A DNA stretch of 64,000 nt from Metabacillus sp. B2-18 (GCF_021117275.1 NZ_CP088245.1:4280001-4344000); one strand, 5' to 3'; shown: positions 1 to 13,737, numbered from the stretch's first letter. Numbers and translations: made by a program. Notes: generated by a model not told the origin, from the sequence alone.

Positions 1-793
<793 letters not shown>

Positions 794-898
794 GAGTTGA
801 TATAGCTCATAATTAAATCTTTTAAAACGTTGACGTTTCTGTTTTGTTTAGTTTTCAAAGAACTACTTTAGCTGATTACTTTATCAGCGACAAAAATT

Positions 899-927
899 AT
901 TGTATCAAACATTTTCTTTGTTGTCAA
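899..927 (-). promoter_or_regulatory. rRNA promoter, proximal (TTGACA-N17-TACAAT)
   Basis: On the minus strand the -35 box TTGACA lies at 922-927 and the -10 box TACAAT at 899-904, with a 17-bp spacer. Transcription would begin about 100 nt before the 16S 5' end, as expected for an rrn leader. Confidence 0.85.
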
Positions 928-989
928 CTTCTATGAACCATTTTTCTTAGAAAGAAAAATTAATATCATATCTTGTAGCAACAAATATT

Positions 990-1018
990 ATCTTACCATT
1001 TCACTTCGCAGAAGTCAA
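990..1018 (-). promoter_or_regulatory. rRNA promoter, middle (TTGACT-N17-TAAGAT)
   Basis: On the minus strand the -35 box TTGACT lies at 1013-1018 and the -10 box TAAGAT at 990-995, with a 17-bp spacer. It is one of three similar promoters in tandem ahead of the 16S gene. Confidence 0.7.
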
Positions 1019-1072
1019 TGGTGTTTTTAAATCTTTTTTGTCTTCATATCGCCTTAATTAACGACAAGTAAT

Positions 1073-1101
1073 ATCTTATCATCCATCATCACCTATGTCA
1101 A
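1073..1101 (-). promoter_or_regulatory. rRNA promoter, distal (TTGACA-N17-TAAGAT)
   Basis: On the minus strand the -35 box TTGACA lies at 1096-1101 and the -10 box TAAGAT at 1073-1078, with a 17-bp spacer. The stretch 794-1373 has no gene. It holds these three promoters and AT-rich leader DNA. Confidence 0.75.
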
Positions 1102-1338
1102 CTTCCATGAAAACATTTATTTTATTATGATAGATACTCTTCATTATAAAAGATAATTAAATACATCAAATACTAATGAAGCAATTCTATATTCTTTGCT
1201 TGATTAAGACTGTTCCTCCTAGTGTCGAGAAAGTTTCATTTCTTGATTTTGATAACTGATTAAACTTTTCTTGCGTTTCTAGAACATCAACATTTATTCG
1301 ATGTAAGCATTGAAAGGAGATGAAGAATATAATAAAAT

Positions 1339-1369
1339 CAAGTTAACAGGAACACATGTTCTTAACTTG
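1339..1369. repeat. inverted repeat before the endonuclease remnant
   Basis: Arms CAAGTTAA and TTAACTTG enclose an inner pair GAACA/TGTTC, with a 3-nt bulge. The structure ends 4 bp before the ATG of the LAGLIDADG remnant. It could sequester that start in RNA or be an operator; nothing else supports either role. Confidence 0.5.
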
Positions 1370-1373
1370 AATA

Positions 1374-1796
1374 ATGGCGGTGATACATATGAAGGCATGG
1401 GAAGCAGCATATTTAGCTGGTATTATCGATGGTGAGGGATCAATCACACTAACTAGAATTCATAAAAATGAACATCGGAGACCTTGTATTACAATTGCAT
1501 CCACAGACAAAGAACTATTAATTTACACTAAATCTTTGACTGGAGAAATTATTAGCAATAAAAAAAATTATAATCCTGAAAAACATAAGGATTCTTTTAC
1601 TTTAAACATAAAGAAAAAAGAAAAGGTTATTAGTATACTTACCCTTGTTTTACCGTATTTAAGAGTCCCTTTAAAAAGAAAACGTGCACTATAGATTATA
1701 GATCACTACGATAATGTCACAATTAGAAACGGTAAATACAGTAAGGAGCGTTTAGAACAAAAGTTAGCTTTTGAAAAAGCATTTTTTGAAAACTGA
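1374..1796 (+). pseudogene. LAGLIDADG homing endonuclease remnant, broken by an in-frame amber codon
   Basis: The frame opens with MKAWEAAYLAGIIDGEGSI from an internal ATG at 1389; YLAGIIDGEG is the first LAGLIDADG helix and active-site acid of this family. A TAG at 1692-1694 stops the frame at codon 107. The same frame then continues for 33 more codons (DHYDNVTIRNGKYSKERL and so on) to TGA at 1794-1796, matching the basic C-terminal end typical of short LAGLIDADG proteins. Without the TAG the product would be 140 residues, about one family domain. It lies 35 bp from the tmRNA 3' end on the opposite strand, so it is not inside the intron it may once have mobilised. The family and the stop are seen directly; the link to the intron is inference. 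Confidence 0.8.
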
Positions 1797-1808
1797 TTAA
1801 AAGACAAA

Positions 1809-1838
1809 ATAAAAACCACCAAATTTGTATTTGGTGGA
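1809..1838 (-). terminator. tmRNA terminator overlapping the CCA end
   Basis: On the minus strand CCACCAAAT-ACA-AATTTGGTGG is followed by TTTTTATTTT. The hairpin uses the encoded CCA end of tmRNA as part of its 5' arm. Confidence 0.85.
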
Positions 1839-1848
1839 GACGGTGGGA

Positions 1849-2121
1849 CATGCTATTCCATGCTTTCGTCATGGCACTGACTATATCTTGAACCTCTTTA
1901 AGGTCCTTCGGCGTCTTATACGAAAAGTAGATTTACCTGAGTTTCAGGCAGATTTTCGTATCCTAGTACTACCAAATACTTGATAGCCTATAAGTCGATA
2001 CACGGCTGTTGGATTACTCCACATACCGCTCGGCATTGCCCTATCACAATGAGTGACTTAGGTTTCACCGATAAAGCCGAATTTTCACTTATGTGTTACC
2101 ACATAAGGCGACTAATACTTA
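1849..2121 (-). other. ORF-less group I intron in the tmRNA T-loop
   Basis: The insertion is 273 nt. The 5' exon ends in U and the intron ends in G, as group I introns require. The exon end CGAU pairs with intron GUCG to give P1 with the U-G pair at the splice site. A Q-like element AAUGCCGAGCGG, an R-like segment with GACUUAUA and the S element AAGAUAUAGUC follow in order; GACUUAUA and UAUAGUC form P7 with one bulged U. No open frame lies inside. Exact joining restores a 7-nt T-loop. Self-splicing is inferred, not shown. Confidence 0.92.
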
Positions 2122-2341
2122 ATCGAACCCACGTCCAGACATATCGGCACTTAAGCGTCTACGAGCGTAGTCGATATATTCGCGGTTTCGCTAACTCATA
2201 TGCCTATCGACAGGCGTCAGAGCAGCTAGTCTGATTGGTCTCTTCCATCATCCCCAGACGGAGGAATTAGGCGTAGTCCACTAAGAGTGAGTCCCTTACC
2301 CTACCACATGGACGATGGAGGGAGGAACAGCTAAGCAGTTA

Positions 2342-2377
2342 TTAAGCTGCTAAAGCTAAGTTATTGTTAGATTTGCC
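2342..2377 (-). CDS. tmRNA proteolysis-tag reading frame
   Basis: Within tmRNA the frame GGC AAA TCT ... GCA GCT TAA encodes GKSNNNLALAA. With the alanine charged on tmRNA the appended tag is AGKSNNNLALAA, ending in the LAA signal read by ClpXP-type proteases. It resembles tags known from other Bacillus species. The resume codon is assigned by alignment to the B. subtilis tag. Confidence 0.9.
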   Translation of the reverse strand, partial: GKSNNNLALAA

Positions 2378-2572
2378 AGTTATTATTGGCGTGACGTTTT
2401 TACGAAGACGATCCCTTCGGCCCGCAACCTAAGCTCGAACTACCCCTGTCGAATCCGTAACGTCCCCATGTAAGCCGTATATACCAGCTAGGGAATACGG
2501 GAAGTTTAAAGATAGGTAAGCTTAATTGCTTATTAAGTTTTTAAAAAGTAAGTTGACTGTCTTACAAAACTT

Positions 2573-2600
2573 ATTATATCAGACTGGCTCAAAAATGCAA
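2573..2600 (-). promoter_or_regulatory. tmRNA promoter (TTGCAT-N16-TATAAT)
   Basis: On the minus strand the -35 box TTGCAT lies at 2595-2600 and the -10 box TATAAT at 2573-2578. Initiation near 2566 would leave a leader of about 100 nt for 5' processing. Confidence 0.75.
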
Positions 2601-2616
2601 TTGTAAGGTTTTCCCA

Positions 2617-3084
2617 CTACATTTTTTGACGTTCTCTAAAGGCACGTTCGATATCACGCTTTGCTTCCTTCTTCTTCAGATCTTCACGTTTATCGTATTT
2701 CTTTTTCCCTTTACCAAGACCGATTAGCACCTTTGCATAACCATTTTTCAGATACATCTTTAAAGGAACAAGGGCATAACCTTCTTCTTTGGTTGCACCA
2801 ATTAGTTTCACAATCTCACGCTTATGAAGTAATAGCTTCCTTTGTCTTAGTGGATCGTGATTATAGCGATTTCCTTGTTCATACGGGCTAACGTGCATGT
2901 TCAATAGAAATACTTCTCCACGATCGATACGTGCATAGGAATCCTTTAAGTTTACACGTCCATTACGAATTGATTTAATTTCCGTACCTTGAAGGACAAT
3001 GCCAGCTTCAAATGTTTCTTCTATTGAATAGTCATGATTTGCTTTTTTGTTTTGGGCGACTACTTTTCCCATACCTTTTGGCAT
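2617..3084 (-). CDS. smpB: SsrA-binding protein SmpB
   Basis: This 155-residue RNA-binding protein delivers tmRNA to stalled ribosomes. The product begins [19 protein letters not shown] and carries the family core [20 protein letters not shown], the [15 protein letters not shown] segment and the basic C-terminal tail [17 protein letters not shown] that enters the decoding centre. Its length matches the roughly 156 residues of B. subtilis SmpB. The start at 3084 is chosen over a longer frame because AGGGGAGTG sits just ahead of this ATG and homologues start here. It lies between rnr and ssrA, its RNA partner. Confidence 0.97.
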   Translation of the reverse strand: MPKGMGKVVAQNKKANHDYSIEETFEAGIVLQGTEIKSIRNGRVNLKDSYARIDRGEVFLLNMHVSPYEQGNRYNHDPLRQRKLLLHKREIVKLIGATKEEGYALVPLKMYLKNGYAKVLIGLGKGKKKYDKREDLKKKEAKRDIERAFRERQKM

Positions 3085-3200
3085 TGTGTTCACTCCCCTC
3101 GATCTAGCGATACGTTCTATTTTAGCAAAAATTGGACTGTAACTCAATAAATAGAGCTAAAGAGAGACTGACACTAAGGATTGTCAGTCCCTTCAGATCA

Positions 3201-5546
3201 TTAGCGTTTTTTCTTACGTTTTGCTTTTGGTGCATTTTCAAAGTGCTTTTTCTTCTTTTTACGAGGAGGACGTGTTGACCATTCGCCATCTTTGTCATTT
3301 CCACGTGTTTTGCTGTTATTACCGCCGCCACGACCATTGGAATCTTTTCTTCCTTTACCAGCAATGATGACTTTTGGTTTGTCTTTTTCAGGACGTCTTC
3401 TTGTCCCTTTCATACCAACAATTTCGAAATCAATAGCGCGCTCGTCTTTGTTTACATTTACTACACGTACAGTAATTTCGTCACCAATTCTGTAGACATT
3501 ACCAGTACGTTCACCAATCATCGCATAATGTTGCTCATCATACCGGTAATAATCATCTGTCATATAGCTGACGTGAATAAGACCTTCTATTGTATTTGGA
3601 AGTTCCACGAACATACCGAAGTTTGTAACAGAACTGATCATACCGTCATATTCTTCGCCAATTTTATCAAGCATGTACTCCGCTTTTTTCAGTTCATCTG
3701 TTTCACGCTCTGCCTCTACCGCTCTTCGTTCCATGTTGGAGGATTGTTCAGCGATCACAGGTAAGCTTTCCGCCCAATGTGCACGAGTTTCTTCATCAAC
3801 TTTTCCTTCTATTAGATATGTGCGGATTAAACGATGCACAATTAAATCAGGATAACGACGAATTGGTGATGTAAAATGTGTGTAAAACTCCGTAGCTAGT
3901 CCAAAGTGACCTAAGCTTTCTGGATCGTATTTCGCCTGTTTCATTGAACGGAGCATAACTGTTGAGATAACTGTTTCTTCTGGTTTACCCTGTACTTCTT
4001 CTAAAATATCTTGCAATGCTCTTGGATGAATTTCATTTCCTGCACCCTTTACTGAGTACCCAAAATTCGTAATGAACTGAAGAAATTTTTGTAGTTTTTC
4101 AGCATTTGGATCTTCATGAATTCGATATATAAACGGTACATTCATCCAATGGAAGTGCTCTGCTACTGTTTCATTGGCAAGCAGCATAAACTCTTCAATA
4201 AGACGCTCTGCTACTGAGCGTTCGCGAATCACAACTTCCGTTGGCTTTCCTTCTTTGTCGACAAGCACCTTTGCTTCTTTAAAATCAAAGTCAATGGCAC
4301 CACGCTCCATACGCTTTTGGCGCAGTACTGCTGCAAGCTCACCCATTTGTTCAAACATTGGAATAAGACTTTCATATTTTTTTAGAAGCTCTTCATCGCG
4401 GTCTTCTAAAATTTTATTTACATCAGAGTACGTCATACGCTCTGTTGTTTTTATCACACTCTGGAAAATTTCATGTTTAACAACTGTTCCTTTTTCATCG
4501 ATTTCCATCTCACAAGAAAGTGTTAAACGATCCACTTTAGGATTTAAAGAACAAATTCCATTTGATAAACGATGTGGAATCATTGGAATCACACGGTCAA
4601 CAAGATACACACTTGTTGCGCGGTCTAATGCTTCGCGATCAATTGGTGATTGCTCTGTTACATAATGACTAACATCAGCGATATGAACACCCAGCTTATA
4701 GTGGCCATTATCTAACTTTGTTACTGTAACTGCGTCATCTAAATCTTTTGCATCGGCTCCATCAATTGTAACAATTGTTTCGTTCCTTAAATCACGTCTG
4801 TCTTTAAGATCTTCTTCTTTTATCGTCTCTGGAACATCGTTTGCTTGCTCGAGTGCTTCAACCGGGAATGGGCCTGGCAATCCGTGCTTATGAATAACGG
4901 ATAAAATATCAACACCTGGATCATTTTTATGACCAAGAATATCAATAACTTCCCCTTCTGCACTCATGCGTCCTTCAGGATAAGTTGTTAATTTCACAAC
5001 AACCTTATGTCCCTCTACAGCACCCTTTGATGCATTTTTAGGAATAAAAATATCATTGGCGATTTTTTTATCATCAGGAACAACAAAACCAAAGTTTTTG
5101 CTTTCCGTATAAGTACCAACAACCTCTGTTATTCCACGCTCTAAAATACGGACAATCGTTCCTTCTTGTCTTGTCCCACCTGTGCTTGCACTGACTCTGA
5201 CCATAACAACATCACCGTGCATAGCCGTTTTCAATTCAGTAGGTGGAATAAAGATATCATCTAAAGCAGTGTCCTCAGGGTCAACAAAAGCAAATCCTTT
5301 TGAGTGACCAATTAGCTTCCCTTTAATTAAATTCATTTTTTCTGGCAACCCGTAACGGTTGCTTCTTGTTCTTACAACGAGGCCCTGATCCTCCATAACA
5401 ACTAATGCTTTCACAAAGTCTTTAAACTCCGTTGAATCCTCTATTCCAAATGCTTGCTCAAGCTCTTGAACAGTTAGGGGCTTATAAGCTTCCTCTTTCA
5501 TAAACGAAAGCAGCTTATCAATATGTACTTGAATTTCTTGATCCAT
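3201..5546 (-). CDS. rnr: ribonuclease R
   Basis: This is a processive 3'-to-5' exoribonuclease that degrades structured RNA and helps clear mRNAs released by trans-translation. The 781-residue product has an N-terminal winged helix (about 5-70), two cold-shock/OB domains (about 75-215), the RNB catalytic domain with [14 protein letters not shown] near 261-275, an S1 domain near 635-715 and a Lys/Arg-rich tail ending KAKRKKKR. The ATG two codons into the longest frame is preferred because GGAGG then lies 6 nt away instead of abutting the start. It is flanked by est and smpB in a probable operon, reading towards its functional partners smpB and ssrA. Confidence 0.97.
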   Translation of the reverse strand: MDQEIQVHIDKLLSFMKEEAYKPLTVQELEQAFGIEDSTEFKDFVKALVVMEDQGLVVRTRSNRYGLPEKMNLIKGKLIGHSKGFAFVDPEDTALDDIFIPPTELKTAMHGDVVMVRVSASTGGTRQEGTIVRILERGITEVVGTYTESKNFGFVVPDDKKIANDIFIPKNASKGAVEGHKVVVKLTTYPEGRMSAEGEVIDILGHKNDPGVDILSVIHKHGLPGPFPVEALEQANDVPETIKEEDLKDRRDLRNETIVTIDGADAKDLDDAVTVTKLDNGHYKLGVHIADVSHYVTEQSPIDREALDRATSVYLVDRVIPMIPHRLSNGICSLNPKVDRLTLSCEMEIDEKGTVVKHEIFQSVIKTTERMTYSDVNKILEDRDEELLKKYESLIPMFEQMGELAAVLRQKRMERGAIDFDFKEAKVLVDKEGKPTEVVIRERSVAERLIEEFMLLANETVAEHFHWMNVPFIYRIHEDPNAEKLQKFLQFITNFGYSVKGAGNEIHPRALQDILEEVQGKPEETVISTVMLRSMKQAKYDPESLGHFGLATEFYTHFTSPIRRYPDLIVHRLIRTYLIEGKVDEETRAHWAESLPVIAEQSSNMERRAVEAERETDELKKAEYMLDKIGEEYDGMISSVTNFGMFVELPNTIEGLIHVSYMTDDYYRYDEQHYAMIGERTGNVYRIGDEITVRVVNVNKDERAIDFEIVGMKGTRRRPEKDKPKVIIAGKGRKDSNGRGGGNNSKTRGNDKDGEWSTRPPRKKKKKHFENAPKAKRKKKR

Positions 5547-5578
5547 TTTCATCCTCCTTTTCTCGTTCTAAAAAAACC

Positions 5579-6319
5579 TTACCAATCAAGGCTTTCTAAA
5601 AATTGATACACATCCTCATGGAGTTGATCACGTTCTTTATCAAGTGTTAACACATGTCCAGACTCTTCGTACCACTTTATTTGCTTATGATCATTTTCTA
5701 CTTCATTGTAGATGATGTTTGCACTGTCAGTGTTAATCATATGATCATGTCTACCTTGTGCCACAAACGTTGGCGAATAGATCATGTCTACATTATTTCG
5801 GACATCTGCAATTAACTCTTGTAAGGCTTTTAATGTATTCATTGGAGTCTTCTCAAACTCCTTCATCTCTTCTTCTATTTCCTCAGGAGACTTCCCTTCA
5901 AACTTTTTATAATTTCTCGCGTACTCGAGAACTCCTTGATACATAACTTCCTCACTTTTAATGTACATTGGTGCACACATTGGGACAATTCCCTTTACAG
6001 GTAAAGTGTAACCCAATTTTAATGAGAAAACTCCACCAAGTGATAATCCCCCAACAGCTATGTCCTCAAAACCCATATTTTTCAAATGTTCATACCCTTC
6101 TTGTACGTCCTTCCACCAATCTTCAGGCCCTGTATGAACGAGCTCCTCTGGCGGTACACCATGGCCTTTATACTGTGGTGCATGACATGTATAGCCTTTT
6201 TCACTAAGAAAGCGTGCCAGCATTCGAACATCCGCTGTGTTCCCTGTAAATCCATGTAATAATAAAACAGCTCTATCGCCGCCTTCAAATGTAAACGGCT
6301 TTGGTAAAACTCTTTTCAT
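5579..6319 (-). CDS. est: carboxylesterase, alpha/beta hydrolase (Est/YvaK family)
   Basis: This is a cytosolic serine esterase of the Est30/YvaK type; the natural substrate is not established. The 246-residue product shows the oxyanion region LLLHGFTGN (19-27), the nucleophile elbow GLSLGG with Ser93, an acid Asp192 in GRHDHMI and His222 in SGHVLT, which completes the triad. A cap subdomain fits residues about 118-175. There is no signal peptide. It sits 32 bp upstream of rnr on the same strand, an arrangement conserved in Bacillus (secG-est-rnr-smpB-ssrA). Confidence 0.93.
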   Translation of the reverse strand: MKRVLPKPFTFEGGDRAVLLLHGFTGNTADVRMLARFLSEKGYTCHAPQYKGHGVPPEELVHTGPEDWWKDVQEGYEHLKNMGFEDIAVGGLSLGGVFSLKLGYTLPVKGIVPMCAPMYIKSEEVMYQGVLEYARNYKKFEGKSPEEIEEEMKEFEKTPMNTLKALQELIADVRNNVDMIYSPTFVAQGRHDHMINTDSANIIYNEVENDHKQIKWYEESGHVLTLDKERDQLHEDVYQFLESLDW

Positions 6320-6473
6320 TCTTACTACTCCTTACTATCTTTTATTTAGTTTATCCCATAAATGCCATCAGTATTACTAAACTAACATTAAGCTATGTAT
6401 TCTTTACACTTCTATTTAATCAAACACTTTAGCTCTTGAACAATTGTTTGCTTAGTAGCATCTAGCCCCAAAC

Positions 6474-6500
6474 AAAAAAGAGCCTGTTTCTACAGACCCT
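6474..6500 (-). terminator. hairpin with T-run downstream of secG
   Basis: On the minus strand GGGTCTG-TAGAAA-CAGGCTC is followed by TTTTTTG. It lies just after the secG stop and would separate secG from est, or attenuate read-through. Confidence 0.75.
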
Positions 6501-6511
6501 TTACTTATTAT

Positions 6512-6745
6512 TTATTGAACTACATATGCTACTAAAACAGTTAAAACAAAGAATAAAACAGAAAGTACGACTGTGGCACGGTGTAAAACTAAGTCTAGTC
6601 CACGAGCTTTTTGTTTTCCAAAAAGCTGCTCCGCTCCACCAGAGATTGCCCCTGATAACCCTGCGCTTTTACCAGATTGTAATAACACAACTGTAATTAA
6701 AGCAACTGAAACGATAACAAGTAGAATAATTAATGCTGTATGCAT
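6512..6745 (-). CDS. secG: preprotein translocase subunit SecG
   Basis: SecG is the small third subunit of the SecYEG channel in the cytoplasmic membrane. The 77-residue product has two hydrophobic helices (about 2-24 and 54-76) joined by a short loop with [20 protein letters not shown], the family signature. Length is normal for Firmicute SecG. An RBS-like AGGAGGTG precedes the ATG. It heads the est-rnr-smpB cluster. Confidence 0.95.
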   Translation of the reverse strand: MHTALIILLVIVSVALITVVLLQSGKSAGLSGAISGGAEQLFGKQKARGLDLVLHRATVVLSVLFFVLTVLVAYVVQ

Positions 6746-7019
6746 GAGTTGACACCTCCTGAAATGCGCACAAATAGATAGTTTAAATGTACCATACTTC
6801 TTTTTGATTCACAATAAAACATTCATCTGTATATGTTTTTTTCTTAGCAAAACGAAATGTTACTTCCCCGTTAATCATTGATGCAAATGGGGATGTACGG
6901 TAAATGTACTTACGTTTCTGTATATGAGCAAAGTGTAAAGCACGCAGAAGGAGGACTTTTTACAGATTTTTTTGTTAAGGCTAACTAGTAATTTCGTGGG
7001 TTAACCACGAATATGGGTG

Positions 7020-7139
7020 GTTATCCGCGATGATGGAGCTTTTATCCGCGATTATTGGAATTTATCCGCGGTGATGGAGCCTTTATCCGCGATTATCGGA
7101 ATTTATCCGCGGTGATGGAGCTTTTATCCGCGATTCAAC
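7020..7139. repeat. short tandem repeat array, TTTATCCGCG family, copy 1
   Basis: Six units of 20-21 bp begin with (T)TTATCCGCG and alternate between two tails, GATTATTGGAA-like and GTGATGGAGC-like, giving a 41-bp higher-order period. The intergenic stretch 6746-7154 holds this array and otherwise only AT-rich sequence in which I see no gene. Confidence 0.9.
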
Positions 7140-7154
7140 TAATTTCGTCCATCG

Positions 7155-8138
7155 TTACTGACGCTTCCCATTTTCCAGATTGTCCAAGAAATAGATTCTA
7201 TTTTTATTTTGCCCTGTACTCCTCAAATTCATAGTCTGAAACAGTCTAGTAGCAGTGTCAGAAGAATGTAACTTCAAAAACTCTCTTAGTTCCCTATTAG
7301 AAATTGTTGTCTTAATTAAAAGTTGATAATCTTCAACCGCCTTAATATGAGCATGTTTATCTTTTGCCCTGCAACTGGGACAAAACCAATTCCCTTTAAC
7401 ACGTTCCATTGGAAGTGCAGCACATTTAGGACAAAAGACACCTTTAAGAAGGTTACTTTCTATTAAATTAAATTTTTCTAGAATGGAGGAGTCTCCTTCT
7501 GTATGTTTTTTTAGTAATAATTTAAATATCTTTTTTAAAGCTTTTTCTTCTAATTGGTTTGTGGTTTTGGATTTTTCTAATTGAAGTATTTTAGTAGGTA
7601 ACTCTTCTTTGTGGATCACTTTGTGGTGAATATGACGTTCATCTGGGGACGTGGTTATAATTGTGTAGGGATTACTAATAACGACTAATGATTGTATTTC
7701 TAATTTTTCTAATTTGTTGATACACAACCATTCTTTTAAGTTAGACTTTTGACGTTCAAGCTGAGTCAATGGATAAGCATAGGCAATCTCTTTCCCGTCT
7801 TTTGTTTGAATAAGTTGTTTAAATTTAGGATCAAAATAAATAGTTCCGGAGAAATTCTTTATCTCGAGGATAATCGCCATTTTGTTAGTGAAAATTAACG
7901 TGTCCATTTGAAAGAAATGTTTGTCTGTTTTTAATCTTAAATGGTGAAAAACAAAGTAGTTTTTTTCATCAAGGTAGCTGAGCGGATAGTCAATGGACTG
8001 CTCCCCTTTATAACCAGCCATTCTCTTGTTGTACTCTTCAGTAATGATCGGCAAAGTTGGATGGTATTCGGGTATCCGTGGAAGTAACGCTTCTAATTGA
8101 ACGATAATACGGGGCTTTTCACGGTGTTTTATGATCAT
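7155..8138 (-). CDS. NERD-domain protein with C-terminal zinc ribbon
   Basis: Residues about 38-150 match the nuclease-related NERD domain: AGYKGE (41-46), QMDTLIF with Asp79, and LEIKNFSG (91-98), whose Glu and Lys resemble a restriction-endonuclease-like core. A single zinc ribbon follows with Cys236, Cys239, Cys253 and Cys256 (CPKCAALPMERVKGNWFCPSC). The 327-residue protein has no signal peptide or membrane helix. NERD proteins are common in Bacillus and their function is not settled; a DNA-processing role is inference. The gene lies between secG and eno, flanked on both sides by TTTATCCGCG repeats, which suggests an accessory insertion into a conserved neighbourhood. Confidence 0.88.
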   Translation of the reverse strand: MIIKHREKPRIIVQLEALLPRIPEYHPTLPIITEEYNKRMAGYKGEQSIDYPLSYLDEKNYFVFHHLRLKTDKHFFQMDTLIFTNKMAIILEIKNFSGTIYFDPKFKQLIQTKDGKEIAYAYPLTQLERQKSNLKEWLCINKLEKLEIQSLVVISNPYTIITTSPDERHIHHKVIHKEELPTKILQLEKSKTTNQLEEKALKKIFKLLLKKHTEGDSSILEKFNLIESNLLKGVFCPKCAALPMERVKGNWFCPSCRAKDKHAHIKAVEDYQLLIKTTISNRELREFLKLHSSDTATRLFQTMNLRSTGQNKNRIYFLDNLENGKRQ

Positions 8139-8218
8139 TTTTTCACTCCATATGTAGTTTTGATGTATGTATTCAATATTTTTTGAGAAAATCCTTCTAG
8201 TTCCGGGTAAAAAATCTG

Positions 8219-8353
8219 TTTATCCGCTATTTCAAGGGGCTTTCCGCGATTCTGGGCTTTTATCCGTGATTCCAAGAGGCTTATCCTCGGTTCTGGGCTT
8301 TTATCCGCGATTTCAAGAGTCTTATCCTCGGTTCTGGGCTTTTATCCGTGATT
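8219..8353. repeat. short tandem repeat array, TTTATCCGCG family, copy 2
   Basis: About six diverged units of about 21 bp (TTTATCCGCGATTTCAAGAG alternating with CTTATCCTCGGTTCTGGGCT) give a period of about 42 bp. The array fills much of 8139-8498, which otherwise holds no gene I can support, and mirrors the array on the other side of the NERD gene. Confidence 0.88.
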
Positions 8354-8498
8354 AGACAATTTCAGACAAAAACCGAGCTCCTTCCTTTGCCAGCTTCCAC
8401 ATTCCAGTACGAAGCCTCACGAGCAAAACAGGTTTCGCGCATGCAGTACAGATTATGGTACCCAAAGTTTCCCGCACTCCCTATCTTTCATACACCAC

Positions 8499-8526
8499 AA
8501 AAAAACTGCCGCACCACGCGGCAGTT
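8499..8526 (-). terminator. terminator of the glycolytic operon (after eno)
   Basis: On the minus strand AACTGCCGC-GTGGT-GCGGCAGTT is followed by TTTTT. It lies shortly after the eno stop codon. Confidence 0.92.
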
Positions 8527-8543
8527 CTCCAACTCAACTTAAA

Positions 8544-9854
<1,311 letters not shown>

Positions 9855-9973
9855 TTATAAAGAATTTTTTAGTTTGATTTAGTTCTGCCTTTTCATCAAT
9901 CCATTGTTTGATATCGGAGGTCAGAGGCCGGATTTGAGGCATTCGGAGAAACAACCGATTGCTTTATTTAAAA

Positions 9974-12266
<2,293 letters not shown>

Positions 12267-12349
12267 TTACACCGTCCTCTTCCGAGTGCAATTTTTCAGC
12301 AGAATAGATGTCGCGACAAATCTACATTTGCGAAAAACGCATTCGATTT

Positions 12350-13534
12350 TTATTTATCGTTTAATGCTACAACACCTGGAAGCTCTTTACCTTCCATGAA
12401 TTCTAGAGAAGCTCCACCACCAGTAGAAATGTGGCTCATTTTATCAGCCAAATTGAACTTTTCTACAGCGGCAGCTGAATCTCCTCCTCCAATTACGGAA
12501 TATGTATCATTTGCTTCAGCTAATGCTTCTGCAACTGCTTTTGTACCACCAGCGAATGCTTCTAATTCGAATACACCCATTGGTCCATTCCAGATGACAA
12601 GCTTAGAGTTTTTAATAACGTCAGCGTAGATTTCACGAGTTTTTGGACCTGCATCAAGACCTTCCCAATCACTTGGAATGCTATCGATTGATACAATTTG
12701 AGTGTTCGCATCGTTTGAGAAGTCATCTGCTACAACAACATCAACAGGCATGTAGAAGTTAACGCCTTTTTCTTTTGCTTGATCAAGGTATGATTTTGCT
12801 AAGTCAATTTTGTCTTCTTCTAATAATGATTTACCAACATCATGACCTAAAGCTTTGATGAATGTGTAAGCTAGTCCACCACCGATGATTAGGTTGTCTA
12901 CTTTATTAAGCAGATTATCTATTACACCGATTTTGTCTTTAACTTTTGCTCCACCGATGATTGCAGTAAATGGGCGCTCTGGGTTTGATAAAGCTTTCCC
13001 AAGAACTTCAAGCTCTTTTTCCATTAAGAAACCTGCAACAGCTGGAATATGTTTAGCGATACCTTCAGTTGAAGCATGTGCACGGTGTGCTGCTCCGAAT
13101 GCATCGTTCACATAAATGTCAGCTAATTCAGCAAAAGCTTTCGCTAATTCTGGATCGTTTTTCTCTTCACCAGGATAGAAACGAACGTTTTCTAATAATA
13201 GAAGTCCGCCTTCTTCTAATTTTGCGATTTCAGCTTTAACAGTTTCGCCGTATGCTTCATCTGTTTTCACAACATTTTTACCAGAAAGCTCTTGTAGTTT
13301 TTCAGCTACTGCATTTAAGCGAAGCTCTTCAACTACTTCACCTTTTGGACGACCTAAGTGACTTGCTAAAACAACTTTAGCACCTTGCTCACTTAAGTAT
13401 TGGATTGTTGGTAAAGCCGCACGAATACGTGTTTCGTCTGTTACTTGTCCATCCTTCATCGGTACGTTGAAATCAACGCGACAAAAGACGACTTTTCCTT
13501 TTACATCAATGTCTTTAACTGACTTTTTGTTCAT
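12350..13534 (-). CDS. pgk: phosphoglycerate kinase
   Basis: Pgk transfers the acyl phosphate of 1,3-bisphosphoglycerate to ADP. The 394-residue product has the N-domain substrate site ([22 protein letters not shown]), the ADP-binding C domain ([24 protein letters not shown]) and the closing [12 protein letters not shown] and [11 protein letters not shown] motifs. A longer frame exists upstream, but the ATG at 13534 has AGGAGGG at proper distance and matches homologue starts and length. Confidence 0.99.
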   Translation of the reverse strand: MNKKSVKDIDVKGKVVFCRVDFNVPMKDGQVTDETRIRAALPTIQYLSEQGAKVVLASHLGRPKGEVVEELRLNAVAEKLQELSGKNVVKTDEAYGETVKAEIAKLEEGGLLLLENVRFYPGEEKNDPELAKAFAELADIYVNDAFGAAHRAHASTEGIAKHIPAVAGFLMEKELEVLGKALSNPERPFTAIIGGAKVKDKIGVIDNLLNKVDNLIIGGGLAYTFIKALGHDVGKSLLEEDKIDLAKSYLDQAKEKGVNFYMPVDVVVADDFSNDANTQIVSIDSIPSDWEGLDAGPKTREIYADVIKNSKLVIWNGPMGVFELEAFAGGTKAVAEALAEANDTYSVIGGGDSAAAVEKFNLADKMSHISTGGGASLEFMEGKELPGVVALNDK

Positions 13535-13558
13535 GGAAAGCCCTCCTAATTTGAAATG

Positions 13559-13676
13559 CGGAAGCGCCTCGTTCAGGCCCGACAAGCACAAGACGAGCCT
13601 CACAGAAAGGTGTTCTTTACTTTTATGTGAGGATTGGCTTGTGAATCGAGGGTCTAGGCGCTGAAGCTAGACACCA
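13559..13676. repeat. imperfect inverted repeat element between gapA and pgk
   Basis: A GC-richer block with ends GGAAGCGCCT and AGGCGCTGAAGC contains CCCGACAAGCA and two complementary inner segments. A related block lies in opposite orientation between cggR and gapA (about 14896-15018). Similar dyad elements recur between genes of many Bacillaceae; no function is established. It may fold in the operon mRNA. Confidence 0.7.
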
Positions 13677-13702
13677 AAACTAGTATAAAGCCTATTTTTC
13701 TA

Positions 13703-13737
13703 AAATAAAAGAGGAAAGGGGATACTCCCCTTTCCCC
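13703..13737 (-). terminator. terminator after gapA
   Basis: On the minus strand GGGGAAAGGGGA-GTA-TCCCCTTTCCTC is followed by TTTTATTTT. It would limit read-through from gapA into pgk, so gapA transcripts should exceed those of the downstream genes. Confidence 0.88.

Larger units (their letters stand above)
1832..2467 (-). ncRNA. ssrA: tmRNA (ssrA), interrupted by a group I intron
   Basis: tmRNA rescues stalled ribosomes together with SmpB, acting first as an alanyl-tRNA and then as a short mRNA. The 5' end GGGGACGTTACGG at 2467 pairs with the 3' end CGTCTCCACCA at 1832 to form the acceptor stem. The span is 636 nt, too long for a tmRNA. The 5' exon (2122-2467, 346 nt) and 3' exon (1832-1848, 17 nt) join to a 363-nt RNA whose T-arm is then perfect: GTGGG, loop TTCGATT, CCCAC. 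smpB lies immediately upstream, as in B. subtilis. Confidence 0.95.

Noticed and set aside
1187..1342. 51-codon minus-strand open stretch containing INVDVLETQEKFNQLSKS
   Set aside because: Composition looks protein-like and it could be a decayed gene end near ssrA, a usual phage integration site, but there is no start codon, RBS or recognisable family.
1980..2234. 84-codon plus-strand ORF
   Set aside because: It is antisense to tmRNA and its intron, has no RBS and shows no family features.
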